64,000 nucleotides of DNA from Chlorella sorokiniana (GCA_025917655.1 CP084613.1:1612001-1676000); one strand, 5' to 3'; shown: positions 1-11,897, counted from the stretch's first letter. A program made the numbers and translations. The notes: generated by a model from the sequence alone, not told the origin.

Positions 1-774
1 GTACAGCCCGCCCCGCGGAGCGCCTGCTGACGGTGGCAAGGGCAGGCTCTGCTTGCTGTACATCATTCACAACAGGAAAACGGGGCGCCGTGGGGTGGTA
101 AGTGAGGCATCGAGCAGCACCTGGTGTAAACGGGTGCGGAGCCGCCACCAGAGGTTTCAGCGCCAGCCGTAGCGCCCGTGGTGGGAGCAGGGGCGCCCAG
201 CTGGCCTTGGCCGCCTGTTTGCGTGCCCGCAGGCCATCCTGATCGTTATCATGAAACACGGGACGATGCAAGGCGAAATTAGGTGCTCGATACGCCTGCA
301 GCCCGTTCAGCGTGGCAGGCCCTTTCGGCTGGCGCTTCTTCTTTGAACCGTAACCTAATCACCAGAAGGCATCCAGTAGGGGCTGAAGAACTCCTCCATC
401 CCTGGAAACCCGATAGCACCAAACGACGCCATGCCGTCGACTCTGTCCAATGCACAAAACAACTACCTTGGACGCTTGACTTCTAATTTGGTGAAGCCTC
501 GAGAAAAACAGGGGAGGGTGAAGCCATGTGGGCCTCGGTTGGATCTCAATGTCAGCAAGGGCTCACTGTCAGCGGGGGCGCCGGCGCCTTCCGCATGGGA
601 GGTGCCCCTGCCGCTACAGATGCACACAACTGAGGGCAGACTGGCAGCTTTCAGCCACTTCAAACGCCATTAAATCAGTTGCACAGCTTGAAAGCAAAAG
701 TTCGCAAGTGCTGCAAAAGCTGGCGGCATGCGGGCTTTTCCCCGCTCGACGGGTCACGCGAGGCTGGTGCGCCC
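1..774. other. Gene-free left edge
   Basis: I see no reading frame with family-like content and no clear splice-delimited exons here. The right part should hold the 3' untranslated region of the minus-strand HD2-type gene, whose stop is at 775-777. I found no TGTAA signal on that strand close behind the stop. Confidence 0.5.
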
Positions 775-2761
775 TCATGCCAGCGCCACCGTGTCGTTGT
801 TCTTGTCGTACTTGAACACGCCGCGGTGCTTGTCAATGAACTGCTTGAACTTGGGTGCCGACGGCGGCCGCTTCACCTTGGAGCCCAGCTGCACGAGGCA
901 GGCGGGCGGCGCGTCAGCATCACGCATACCCGTGGGCTCAGCCCATCAGCAGCTGGTGCCAGGCGCGAAGTGCTTGCGTGCGCATACAACCCCCCTCCCC
1001 CTCTTGGCTCCCGCTCACCGCCGCCAGCTTGATGGGCTGGCCGGCCGCCTGCAGCGCCGCCTTCACCGCCTCCAAATACTCTTTCTCGTTGGGGGGTGGC
1101 CATGCCGGAGGCTGCCGCGCCCTGCTTCGCGGCAGCTACCTTGGCGGGTGCTGTGGCAGGCGCCGCTTGCTGCTCGGCCCTTGCCTTCTTGGCAGGCTGC
1201 GGCGTCTTGGCTGCGGGCTGCTCCCCTGCCAGCCGCTTGGCACCAGCCTGCTGCTGCTTCTTGGCTGGCTGAGCCTGCTGCTGCTGCTTCTTGGGAGCGG
1301 AGGCGGGGGCCGGCTCGTCTTCGCTGCCCTCCTCGTCCTCCTCCCCGCTGGACAGCTCCTCTGCATCGGGACAAGCAAGCGAACTGTCAGGCAGGCAGCA
1401 TGCTGAGGCCTGGCGTGCCCTCAACCAGCTGCGAGCCGGAGCTCTGGGAGCGCCCCTCACCCTCGGAGGAGCTGTCCACAAACGCGGCCATCTGTGCCAG
1501 CCGGCCATTGGCCTTGGGCAGCTCATCCTCACTGCTCTCCAGGTCTGCAGGAGGATGGGCAGCATGGGGATGGGTGGGGTGGCAGTGAATCCTGCCGCAT
1601 TGAGCACGAGTTGGTTGAACCCCACCCACCCCACCAGCACATGGCAGGTTCGATCCTTCTCACCCTCCTCCTCCTCCTCCTCCCCCCCTCCTCCTCCTCC
1701 TCGCTGCTGCCCTCCTCAGCCTCGTCATCCAGCAGCTGGCGCGCCCGCGGCCTCAGGGGCGGCACGGACAGCCCCTTGATGGGCACCGCGCGTGGCGCCT
1801 CCTCCTCGCTCTCCTCCTCCTCGCTCCCCTCCTCCTCGCTCTCCTCCTCGGAGCCTGCCAGAAGCGTCAAACACCACCTCAGCCAGTCACTCACAACTTC
1901 TTCAAACAACACATGGTGTAGCCCCTGAGGGTTGATGGCAGCCAGGATCCCAGAGCAGTGCGCGCCTTACATCATCCCCCCTCCCCCTTACACACACATC
2001 ACACCACCACTCCAACACACAAACACACAGAGCCCACCGTAGTGCGGGAAGTCGTCGTCGCTGCCCCCTCCCAGCATCTGCTCCACGCGGTAGCCGGTGA
2101 GGTGCACCTCCGACGCGCCGCTGTGGCTCAGCGTGATTTCGTCCATGGCCAGGGTGATGTCGCAGGGGAACTGGTGTGTGTGTGGGGGGGGGGGGGCACG
2201 GGGAGGCCCAGGGCACAAATGCGGCGGTAAAGCGGCAGAGCGTGGCGGAAAGCAAGTGCTTTGCACGGGCAGGGTGCTTGCAAGTGCATTGAGGCCACAC
2301 AAAACTAATGCGTCAGGCAGGTGGGGTGCACCTGCGTGCTGCGGGAGAGATCCAGGGTGCCTATGGCAAACTTCTGGCCGTCCTTCTCCACAAACACCGT
2401 GTGCGGGCCGGCCTTGGCGTTCTCGCCCAGCGCAGCCTGGGTGAAGTGGTAGGTTTCGTACTGGTCTGCATCGAACTCCGCAGTCACAGGAACCTTCTCG
2501 CCTGCACACGCCGAAGGCAGGGCGCAGGGGATGAAACAGTGACGTTAAGCGGCTGCCACCCGGCGCCAGACGGCGTGGTCAGCGTTTGTTGCAGGCGTCC
2601 CCCGTGGCAGATGCGCGCGAAATTTATTGAGATTAGCATGAAGTGAGCGATGCGAGAAGCATTTCAGCCAGCAACAGCTTGCAGCCGCCATGCATGGCAT
2701 CATCAGTTTGCAGCTCACCAGGAGGGATGATCACCCCCGTAAACTCAACACCGGAGGTCAT
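775..2761 (-). CDS. HD2-type nucleoplasmin-like chromatin protein
   Basis: Probable nucleolar or chromatin protein of the plant HD2/HDT type (the plant family is linked to histone deacetylation; activity here is not shown). Exon 1 (2719-2761) encodes MTSGVEFTGVIIPPG. Exon 2 (2332-2501) continues with EKVPVTAEFDADQ, FTQAALGE and DGQKFAIGTLDL. Exon 3 begins at 2170 with CDITLAMDEITLSHSG and VHLTGYRVEQM. Together these form the HD2/nucleoplasmin-like fold. A Glu/Ser acidic tract follows (about 1660-1860), then a Lys/Gln/Ala-rich basic tract (about 1140-1320). It ends in a compact C-terminal module (NEKEYLEAVKAALQ, LGSKVKRPPSAPKFKQFIDK, KYDKNNDTVALA) that canonical plant HD2 proteins lack. A six-G run at 1091-1096 breaks the frame just before this module. 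The start is the first ATG before the domain. It diverges from the AP-4 sigma gene. Confidence 0.82.
2174..2196. repeat. (GT)n plus G-run inside an intron
   Basis: Short GT repeat running into about 13 G. Read on the coding strand of the HD2-type gene it is a C-run followed by CA repeats, ending directly at the 3' splice site of exon 3. It therefore forms the pyrimidine tract of that acceptor. Confidence 0.7.
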
Positions 2762-3163
2762 ATTGCCAGTGTCCAACAGACTGTGCAGCTTTCTGAATGG
2801 TGATGGTCCAGGCAGCCAACCAAAAATTGTCATACCGTCCTGCCTGTCCTGCCGGCTCTTGCATGTTTTCGAGGGTTCTCCGGACAATGGGACCAGTCGT
2901 CGACACATGCATTGCTTCAGCATCAAGTACTTATCACCAGGTGCACTTTGACTCCCACGCTGATACTGTCAGGAGTTGGATCGTGTAGGGGAGACTCTCG
3001 CACCTGTAGAAGGCGGGGTACGATGCTTCACATGCTTTACAGCGCAGCGCAGTAGGCTGAGTCGCGAAGCCACGGGTTGACTGCTGCCGCTCTTGCCCGT
3101 CGTTCCGCTACGCTACGTGCTGTTCCCATCCCCCTCCCATTATCACAGGAGCTAGCAGCAGGC
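2762..3163. promoter_or_regulatory. Divergent promoter region, HD2-type gene / AP-4 sigma
   Basis: A spacer of 402 bp separates two divergent start codons (2761 on minus, 3164 on plus). It must hold both 5' untranslated regions and promoters. I see no TATA box or other named motif that I would defend. Confidence 0.5.
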
Positions 3164-3854
3164 ATGATCAAGTTCGTGCTGCTCGTCAACAAGCAAGGGC
3201 AGACACGACTAGCAAAGTATACGGACAGCAGCCTGACCACTGACGAGCGTCGGGCGCTGGAGGCGGAGATTGTGCGCAAGTGCCTGACGCGAGTCGACAA
3301 GCAGGTTGGCATGCGGGGCTCGGCGGACTTCAATCATCTCCCGCGGCATGCTTGGCAAATCCCGATGAATTGCATTATTTTCCCAGCGGTCCCAGTGGAG
3401 GAAGAGAGCGCAGCCTCCAATCTGCTTCGGCCCTCCCTTTGCCGTTCGCGCAGTGCAACATTGTTGAACACCGCAACTACAAGGTTGTCTACCGGCGATA
3501 CGCTTCGCTCTTCTTTCTTATGGGCATTGATGCCGAAGAGGTGACTGGGCATGCTGCGCCGCGCCTGAGCAGCCAGCGCAGGCTGAACCCTCGCGCGCCG
3601 GTGGTCACTGGTTACCCAACACTGTGCTTGCGGATGCCTGCGGCCCGCAGAACGAGCTGGGCATCCTGGAGATGATCCACTGCATGGTGGAGACGCTGGA
3701 CAAGTGGTTCTCCAACGTGTGCGAGTTGGACATAATGTTCTCGCTGGAAACCACGCACCACATCATCGACGAGATGGTGGCCAACGGCTGCATCGTGGAA
3801 ACCAACAAGGCCACCGCCCTCACACCCGTCCAGCTGCTGGAGCGGGTGTCGTGA
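3164..3854 (+). CDS. AP4S: AP-4 adaptor complex sigma subunit
   Basis: Small (sigma) chain of the AP-4 adaptor, which sorts cargo at the trans-Golgi network. Three exons (3164-3304, 3454-3540, 3651-3854) join in phase 0 and give 143 residues, the usual length. The N-terminus MIKFVLLVNKQGQTRLAKYT, then RRALEAEIVRKCL, CNIVEHRNYKVVYRRYASLF, NVCELDIMFSLE and DEMVANGCIVETNKA match plant AP-4 sigma better than AP-1, AP-2 (which begins MIRFILIQNR) or AP-3. All junctions are GT-AG and there is no frame break. It is convergent with the VFL3 gene. Very sure of the family; the AP-4 class rests on the N-terminal and VEHRNYK signatures. Confidence 0.93.
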
Positions 3855-4129
3855 CGACTGCTGAGCGCCCGCTGCTGCCTTGCTGTACCGCTGCTGTGCA
3901 CCATGATGTGCTTCCCCCGCGCCTTGTGCTGCTCTGCCTGGTTGCCATCCGTTGCTGCCTTCCCTGCTGCTCTCCTGTTCGGCTTCATGCCAATCTGTGT
4001 GCCATTCAGAAGCCATTTCATGCCACGCGCATGTGTGAGTACATGTCGAACCATACATCTGGTCAGTCTTGGCAGGCTGCAAGGGACAGGCGCTCATCTG
4101 TAGATTCACGAGCTGTTCCACTCCTTCAG

Positions 4130-6503
4130 CTACGCCCGCGCAGCAGGCGCCTGGCCCGCCTTGGCTGCCCTCAGGAAGCTCTGCAGACTCTGCAGCCGGC
4201 TGTCAATATCTGCAATCTCTGCGCTGGCGTCAGCATGGCGGCCCCCGCTCGGCGGCGCATGAGGCCGCGGCGCTGCTGCTTGGCTCGCCCCTAAAAGACG
4301 AAAGTGCTGCTGCTGCTGTGAGGATGCTGCCTGCCTGCCGTCTGTGGCCTCGCGTTGCCCGGCAGGCAGGCTGCTTGTCCTGCCAGCCTGTGCACCGACA
4401 TACTGCTGCAGCCGCTGGCGCACTTCAAGCAGCGCCCTGCCCGGAGATGCAGACCGCTGTTGCCTGGCCGGGATGGCAGGTTGTGCGGCAGGGGTTGTGC
4501 GCACCGCCGCACGAAGTCTCTCTGTGAGGCGGGGGACAGGGCCCCTGCCCTGGGGATCCACCCATGCACCACGGCATTCCGCACTGCGGCCATGATGCTG
4601 CGACCTGACAGCACTTGGGTCGCGACTGGCGCTGCGGCTGCGCTGTGGCGTGGAGTGCCCTGCAAGCAGCAGATGAAGCAGATGGGGTTTTCTCAAACCC
4701 CCAACGTGCAACTTGTCTTGTCAGGGTTGATATCGCAGCTTGGAGCACACTCACGTGTGCCAGGCAAGGAGCCGGGCAGGCTGCGCCCGTTCGGCCCCCG
4801 CAGCCGCGCCGACCGCCGCGTGTCCTCAAGGCGCCGCGCCACCTCTCGCTCGCGCTCCCTCTTCAATTTGACGTACTCGGTTGGGTCGAAGCGCCCTGCA
4901 GAGCCTGGCCGCGATGAGGTCCGAGATGCGGCACGATAGGCGTCTGCTGAGCGGGAACGCGGCGGGCCTGCAGGTGCGGCATTGTGGAAGGTGCAGCGTC
5001 CGCGCACAGTTCATGCACGGCTGCCTTGCCTTCTGCAGAGTCGCTCCGCAACCCCTGGCCACACTTCCTGCGCTTGAGTTTCTGCAGCAGGGGTGCGTAC
5101 CTGGCAACGGTGCCTTGCGGAAGGGAACTGGCGATGCATCGCGACTGTGGTAGCGGCTGCCCCCAGGCGATGTGCCGCACGACAGGCCAGCTCTAGAACC
5201 CACACAGGCGCGCTCGCCAGCACCGTTTCTCCACGACCCAGGAGACTGTGCCTGGCGAGCATTCAAGGGCGCACTGCAAGGGTGCAGCAAAGCTCTGGCA
5301 GTCATTGCTGCCTGCAGCCCAGGCAGGCGAATGGGCGGGCACAAGGCTGTGCTGTGCCGCTGCTCCCCGCCGCCTGCGCCCCGCAGCACCCGCAGCTCAC
5401 CCCATGCTGGCCACCTTGGCGCGCCGCTGCGCCAGGTCCAGCTCCTGCATCAGCTCCCGGCACTTCATCCGCAGCTCCCGAACCTGGTCCTTGGCAGCCG
5501 CCAGCTCCCCTGTCACATCCGCCACTTCTTGTGCCCGTCGACGCAGCTCTCGCCGATGCAAGCTGCGCTCCCCATCGAGCGCCGCTTCGGCCGCCTGCAG
5601 CTTGGCCAGCAGGCCGTCGCGCTCCCGACGCATGGCGCGCAAATCCTGCACAGTCTCTTGCGCGTCTGCTGCAAGTTGCTGCACATCTGCAGCTAGGCCG
5701 GTGCTCGCCCCATGTGCACCCAGACCAGCTGCCTCGATCCCCTGCAGCTGCAAGCGCAGCGCAGCATTCTCATCCCGCAGCTTCATCAGTTCTGCTGCTG
5801 ACGCCAGCATCGGGCCAGGAGGTGCGCGGCGGTGCATGCCACCAGGCCGCGTTGCAGCAGCGAGTTGGCTGCGCAGCTGGCAGATGGTGGCCTTCAACCG
5901 CTGCGGATCTGGGTGCACCTCGTAGGCCAGGGGCAGCGGGTAGTGCACCCGATCAAACTCGGCGGCGTAGGTCAGGATGAGGTAGCGCTTGGTGCTGCTG
6001 GGATGGCCCGCACTGCCCTGACCTGTTGCTGCTGGCCGCTGCTGCAGCATGGGCTGCTCTGTCGCTGCAGCACTGCTGCTGGCGCGCTTGCTGCGCAACA
6101 AGTCCAGGTCAGCCGGGCTGAGCAGATCCACGCAGACGCTGTCCGATTCCCGCCGCACCGCGCTCAACAGCATCCTCACAAATACTGCAAAGCGTTTGAA
6201 GCTTCCCGTCTTAGCCGTGATTTCTTCCACGTCTGCGGCATGGTGCGAGGATTCATTGGCGTGTCATGCAGCTTGCCAGCCAACAACAGCTTGGCAGCCT
6301 GAGCCGAGCATTCACGTACACTTTGCGGCAAACGTGGCGCTCCAGGTGGATGCATCGTCCCTCTGTTCTACAGCAACCTCCAGGCAGTCACCAGAGCTGC
6401 ATTTCACACTGACAATAAACGCAAGTCCATCAAATGTCAGCTCCGCCTGCACGTGGTCGCCAGGAAGGCGGGGGAGTGGGCGGACCAGACTGATGGTGGC
6501 CAT
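4130..6503 (-). CDS. VFL3: VFL3/CCDC61 basal-body protein
   Basis: Homolog of CCDC61 (VFL3 in Chlamydomonas), a centriole/basal-body protein of the SAS-6/XRCC4-like fold needed for basal-body orientation and fibre assembly. Exon 1 (6320-6503) encodes QAELTFDGLAFIVSVKC. Exon 2 (5401-6232) continues VEEITAKTGSFKRFAVFVRM, VCVDLLSPADLDLLRSKR and KRYLILTYAAEFDRVHYPLP, the diagnostic head region, followed by a long coiled coil (KLRDENAALRLQLQ onward). A later exon ending at 4755 has the conserved RFDPTEYVKLKREREREVAR. The last exon (4130-4659) is Ser/Arg- and Gln-rich. The 6320/6232 junction gives FAAKYVEEITAKTG. One middle exon, near 4980-5100, is not resolved. ATG at 6501-6503 is the start, giving MATISLVRPLP. 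Confidence 0.86.
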
Positions 6504-6847
6504 TTCTGGGGCGGCAGCAGGGTGGAGAACTGGGAGTGCTTGCCGTTTCAGAGTCTGCTGGAGCAGGGCACCCAGGCGCAGGACATTCTCCGGGCGCCAT
6601 TGCCTGTCGCGGTCAACGAGTGCCGCCCTACAGCTTGGAGCACTGCGGACCAAGTGAATCGTTCGTGAGCATTGTTCAATGGTTCGATTGCAATAAACGC
6701 AGCGGTTGCCGCGCAACGTCACCCTGAGGCCAAGCTGGCAAGAGGCGGCGCAGCGCGGAGCAGCGTCGCTTGGAGTTGCAGGCTTCGCCATGCAGGCTTT
6801 TGCACCGCAAACATTACAGTGACCTCACTGAAAAGGCGAGTAAAGCT
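6504..6847. other. Spacer between tandem minus-strand genes
   Basis: It should contain the HDDC2 3' untranslated region and the VFL3 promoter. No other gene or motif is evident. Confidence 0.4.
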
Positions 6848-7923
6848 TCATAAAGGTGTGGAGTTTGTGGCTGCTGCTGCTGTGGCGGCCGCCAGCCGCC
6901 GCCTGTAGATCTCCTCTGCCCAGGACCTGCCCAACTCAGTACGCCACTTCCCTGCTGTGCTATCAAAAAACTCCTGCAGCTGCATGCCCTGGGCGGTCTC
7001 ATACTCGTGTGCTTGCAAGATCATCTCCAGCTGTGAGAGCAGACGGGGGAGAAGATGCGGCTCGAGTGCAGGCCACCAAGCTTGGCAGCCAGCAAAGCAT
7101 GCTTGAAAGCCCTGCAATCGCTTGTGCATAGCCTCACCTTGTCAAAGTCCTTGACAAGCTGAGCCTCTGCAGTCTGCCCCTGCTCGTACTCGTGCCATAG
7201 CTGATGAATGTCTTCGCCTGCACAAGTGCGCATTGTGCAGAACATTTTGCGCAGCTTCTTCTTGCGCAGCTTGGCACCAGAGGTGCATCTTTGCGACTTT
7301 TTAATGATGCAAGATCCTGGCCGCACCGCCCCACCGCACCAGCCAAGCTGCCGCCGAGCATTTCGCGCATCTTTTGCACCGCCTTCGATTCCAGCTCATA
7401 CTTCTCCTCATTGCTGATGCCGCAGGTGGGCGTGATGTCCCCCACAATCGCTTCCGCCACATCGTGCACCAGCGCCAGCTTGATGCACCTGTTGGCGGGT
7501 CGGCTCGGCAGGTGGGTTGGGCAAGCTCTGCACCGCCTGGCAAAGCTGTTGCTCGATTTGCCACGCCATTCTGCACCCTGCCTACGCTCTCAGCCCACCT
7601 GATGTAATCGTAATGGGTGCCCTGGACCAGCATGGCCATGAGGCCCATTCGGTACATGTGGTCTGCAATGCTTTCAGGGCCCTGCACCCGCGCTTCACCC
7701 AGCCCGTGCGCTTCTGTGTCTGCACCCAAGGATAGGCGGAACACTGGCACAGTACCATCAACGCATGGGTTTCCTTGCATAAAAGGCCATGAAGAGGCCC
7801 ATAATATGGTCTGTTTCAGACCTTGAGCTGTTGCAGCAGCATCAGGAACTCCAACGCCTGGGCGGGCGACGGCTGGGCTGCCGCTGCGCCGCCACCATTC
7901 CCTGGCCCTCCAATGCTGGCCAT
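6848..7923 (-). CDS. HDDC2: HD-domain 5'-deoxynucleotidase, HDDC2/YfbR-like
   Basis: Metal-dependent HD phosphohydrolase. Bacterial YfbR and yeast/human relatives remove phosphate from deoxynucleoside 5'-monophosphates, and the same is inferred here. In order: an Ala/Gly-rich N-terminus ([12 protein letters not shown]), [31 protein letters not shown] (metal-ligand His), [15 protein letters not shown] (the HD pair), [39 protein letters not shown] with the following DFDKV (distal Asp), and a C-terminal helix ending [17 protein letters not shown]. This is the normal order and size for the family. Several short introns split it. The start is the ATG at 7921-7923; a longer organelle-targeted start cannot be excluded. 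It diverges from the large helical protein at 8249. Confidence 0.85.
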
Positions 7924-8248
7924 ACGCGAGCCTTGTAGATGTCTGTGACTCTGAAGGTGCTTGAAAACAGGTGTAGGGCGAGAAAGGGCCCTGGTAAAGA
8001 CCATGCGCTGGAGTCTTGGTCAGTGCGGGACACGCAATGCTGTGCTCGTCGTCTGAGACGGTTTTCAACCAAGACTGGGTCACTCATCTACGCTTTGTGG
8101 GCAGGCCCAGCCACAGCACGCAGCACGCAGATGTCAAAGTTGCGACTACGGGCACCGGCGGCCCTGACAATGAATTGCTGTTTAGAACAGCTTGGTAACG
8201 CACAGCGGTTTATAGATCAGCCACAACCTAGAGAAGCCTGGCATCAGA
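7924..8248. promoter_or_regulatory. Divergent promoter region, HDDC2 / 8249 gene
   Basis: Spacer of 325 bp between start codons on opposite strands. I see no motif that I can name. Confidence 0.4.
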
Positions 8249-11200
8249 ATGAACGGGGAGGCTATCGCGCCACCGAGTGATGGCCTTGTGGGGGCATTAG
8301 AACTTCTAGGTCGCGAGGAGAAGGTGGAGAGTGATGAGCAGCTTGTATCCACGCTTTGCGCCATTCAACAGGTGCGGCTGTAGCGGAGGTCGTGCATCGC
8401 TGGCCTGTTGCTTGCTGTCGTCTTTGAAGGCAGCAAAACACGGCCTACCGTGCAAGCGGTGGCTTTCGTGAGTGATGTATTGGCAAGGTGACTTGCAGGG
8501 TTGTAACAGCTTGGTGAAGGCGGTGCATGCTGGCGGGCGGCTGCCTACCGACATGCTTGAAAATGCACTGGGCGCCGTAAGCTGCGGCTTTGCGAGTGCA
8601 CGCCAGCACAGGGAGGCCTCAGACTGCCCGCTGCACATGGTTCAGCGCGCACAGTGGACTCAGGCACTGTTGGCCTTGTCAGACACATGCATGCACAGCG
8701 AGGAGTGGCACGCAGCATGGCACGAAGACGCGGGGCGGCGGCACCGCCGCCTACCTTCGAACAGTGGCGCTGACGCGGGACATGCTGAAGGAGGGGCTGC
8801 TGCCGCTGCTGGAGGCCGCCGTGCGGCAGCACACCGACTGCGACACCTTCCAGCTGGCTGAGCAGTTCCAGGCGCTGCTGCGCATGGGTGGGTGCTGGCG
8901 ACAGCCTGCGCCAGCTGTCGCTTCTCTCCTGCCCTTGCATCATCCCATGCGCTCGCCTGCACTTGTTCCCACTCACTCTTGGGCATGTACCTTGCGCACC
9001 GAGGTGCTTCAGCACAATTGGGCTGCCCCTGAGCCTTCTCCACACCGCCCGCAGGATGCACCGCGGCGGAGGTGGTGGGGATGCGCGACCCGCGCCATCG
9101 CCGCCCGGCCTGCGCAACTTCTCGGTGCTCAACGTGCTGTGGAACGGCATCCAGCGCCTGTGGTTGGCGGTGCCGCAGGGGCAGCGGGCCGGGCTGGGGC
9201 AGCAAGGTGGGTGGTGCTGGTCTGCGCTGGGGCGGGCGCGGGCAGGCTGCACGTGGCCCACGGGCTGTGGGTGCTGGGCTGCATGCTGCACATCCCTGCA
9301 GCCGTCCCTTGCCGCATCCCTGCCCCTCGCCCCCGCCCACACAGGCCTGGGCGGGTGCCGCGTGCTGGAGGCGCTGCTGGGGTTTGCGCGGCACGACGTG
9401 CGCGCCTGCCACCGCCTGCTGGACCCGGGCATGGCCAAGCTGCTGCTGTACTGGGCGCAGAAGGCGGGACACCTGCTGGCCAGCTTCCCGGCGGCCGGGC
9501 AGGCCTGCTGGGGGCGCTGCTGGAGGTGCCGCTGGGCGTGCACGCTGAGCTGGCGCGCCTCGAGGCCGCCGCTGACGGCGTGGGCCCGGCCGCCGAACTG
9601 GCAGCAGCGCTGCGCCACAAGGTGCTGCCCGCCGCCTCGCGCCTGCTGACGGCCAGCCTGAACGCTGCGGCGGCTGCGGGGGCAGAGGCCCAGCTGCGCG
9701 TCATGCTGGACGCGCTGCGCATGCGCCTGACGGCGGGGGCGGCGAGGCGGGGGCCGCGCCTCCCCCGGCGCTGGCCAGTGCTCTGCACCTGCTGCGGGGC
9801 GCGCGCGGCCTCGGCGCGCTGGCCCGGCACCACTGCGTGGCGCTGCTGGGCGGCGTGATGGACGCGCTGCCCGGCCCCGCCTTTGCGGCGGCCGCATGCT
9901 GCGGGCGCTGCGGCGTGAGGTGGAGGAGGCGGCGTTTGTCTTCCTGGCGGCCTGCTGCCACGCCGCCGCCGCCGCGCCCGGGTGCGCGGGCAGGCGGTGA
10001 TGGGTCGGGCGGGCTCGGCATGCTGCCTTTCCCCCTGCAGCAGGCCCACTGCAATGCACCCCTTCGCCGCACCGCCCAGCCCCGCTTGCTGTCGCGCCGC
10101 TGCCTGCAGGAGCGAGGGCGTGGGCGCGGCTGAGCGCTTGCTGGCGGCGCAGACCTGGGAGCGCTGCCAGCAGCAGCTCTTCCTGCACGCGCTGCAGCCG
10201 CACCCCCTCACCTCCGCGGTGCTGGGCGGCGTGTGGGCCGACCTGGCGGCTGTGGCGGGCGAGGCGCTGCTGCAGGCGCACGTGGCGGCGCTGGCCGACC
10301 TGCTGCGCCTGGTGGCGGCGGCGGAGGCGGCGGGCGGCGCCACCTGCCGCCCTCCCCGCTGCACCTGCACTTGGCCAGCCTGCTGGCCAGCCTGCTGGCT
10401 GCCGCGCCCGCCCCACCCTGCACGCCTACTACGCAAATTTTGTCAAGGTGGGCGCGCTGCCCCGCCGCCCTGCCGCCCCGCTCGCACCGCCCCACCGCGC
10501 TGGCTGACGCTGCAGGGTTTGTTCGCCGCCGCAGGTGCTGCCCGGCACGGGCGGCGACTCGTGCCAGCTGGCCTGCCTGGCCGCCCAGCTGCGGGTGGCC
10601 AGCCTGGTGGACGGCGCGACGGGCGCGCCTGCCGCCGCTGCCCACGTCGCGGCGGCGCTGCAGCAGCTGTTTGCCCTGCTGCGGCACGCCGGCGCGCTGG
10701 TGATGAAGCAGCTGCCTGGCGGCAACGAGGGCGGCGTCGCACCAGAGGCCGCCCACCTGGCCTGGCTGCTGGAGGCGCTGCGCTGCGCTGTGGCCTACGC
10801 CTGCGCCGCCGGCATGCAGCAGGCAAGGCGGGCTCGTAGGGCGTGGCTGCGTGGCAGCACCCCGCACGCTCCCGCCGGTCAGCCTGGATGCGTCGATTGC
10901 TGCGGCCCCCCTTGTTGCTGCTCACCCCCCCCGGCCTGCTGGCGGCTGCCCGCCCGGTGCAGGAGGGCGAGTGCGGCCCCCTGCTGGACGCGCTGGCCCA
11001 GCGCATGCTGCCCCGCTGCTGGCCCGTGCCGCTGCCAGGGGCCAGTTTGCCTTTGCGGCGCCGCTGCTGGCGATGCTGCCGCTGCTGCTGCCCACCCCGC
11101 CTGCCCCCGGCCAGCCCGAGCTGCCAGATGGCAAGGGCGAGGCCCTGACCCAGGCACTGGCCGCCTGCCAGAGGCGCCCAGAGCTGGCGGTGGCGGCGGC

Positions 11201-11897
11201 GGCGGCGGCGCCCGCGCTGGCACGGTGCGCGGCTCCCCACGCGGAGCTGCTGCAGGCGGTGCTGGGGGAGCGGGGGCGCTGGCGGGGCACGCGGGGCTGG
11301 AGGCGTACCGTCTGTACGCACGAGCCAGCGCGCCCCTGCCGCAGCTGGTGGCGGCGGCCATCCCCCCGCCATGCGCAACCCGGGTGCGTTTGGCAAAGGG
11401 GGCGGGGGAGGGCGCAGCAGGGCGCCGCTGTCCCTCGCGCATTCAACCCCGGCCCTGGGAGGGGGCCCCAGCCGACGCCGCCCTCCCGCCGGCCCGCCCG
11501 CCCGCTGCAGAGACAGGCATGGCTTCCGCGGAGCTGGCAGCCCTGCTGCACCAGTACTTCCAGCGCTGCCCAGACGCGCAGGCACCTGGAGGGGGAGGCC
11601 AGGGCCTGGCGGCGGCGTGGGCCCTAGCCCTGCGCGAGGAGGCGCTGGCGGCCGCGGCGGCGCTGCGTCGTGCAGTGGAGGCCTGCCGCGCATGCGCCAA
11701 GGAGGTGCAGGCGCAGGGGGCAGGCACCTGGCGGCGCCACCGCGACACCACTGGCAGCTGCTGTGCGCGAGGTGGAGCGGGGCGTGGAGCAGCTGGACGG
11801 CCTCCTGCGCAGCGGCGGCAGCGCCAGCCTCGACCCAGCTCTGGCCAGCACCCTGCAGCAGTGCTCCGCATGCTTGATGCGTATGACCACGTCGTGA
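8249..11897 (+). CDS. Large Ala/Leu-rich helical protein, family not recognised
   Basis: I do not recognise this gene with confidence. It starts MNGEAIAPPSDGLVGALELL (exon 1, 8249-8371). It continues through many short exons with helical, HEAT/ARM-like content: TRDMLKEGLLPLLEAAVRQH, NFSVLNVLWNGIQRLWLAVP, CRVLEALLGFARHDVRAC, HKVLPAASRLLTASLN, WERCQQQLFLHALQPHPLTS, LACLAAQLRVASLVDG and FAAPLLAMLPLLLP. It ends LQQCSACLMRMTTS at 11897. The estimated length is near 1,000 residues. A weak candidate is the FIRRM/FLIP (C1orf112, DUF4487) family that binds FIGNL1 and restrains meiotic crossovers; size and helical make-up fit, but no motif proves it. The frame changes several times at G runs, for example at 11038-11041, so exon edges are approximate. 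Adjacent to TRAX in tandem. Confidence 0.55.

Noticed and set aside
8545-10416. 623-residue open frame on the minus strand opposite the large helical gene
   Set aside because: Arg/Ala/Gly-rich, low complexity, no motif; it is the GC-rich antisense shadow of a coding region.
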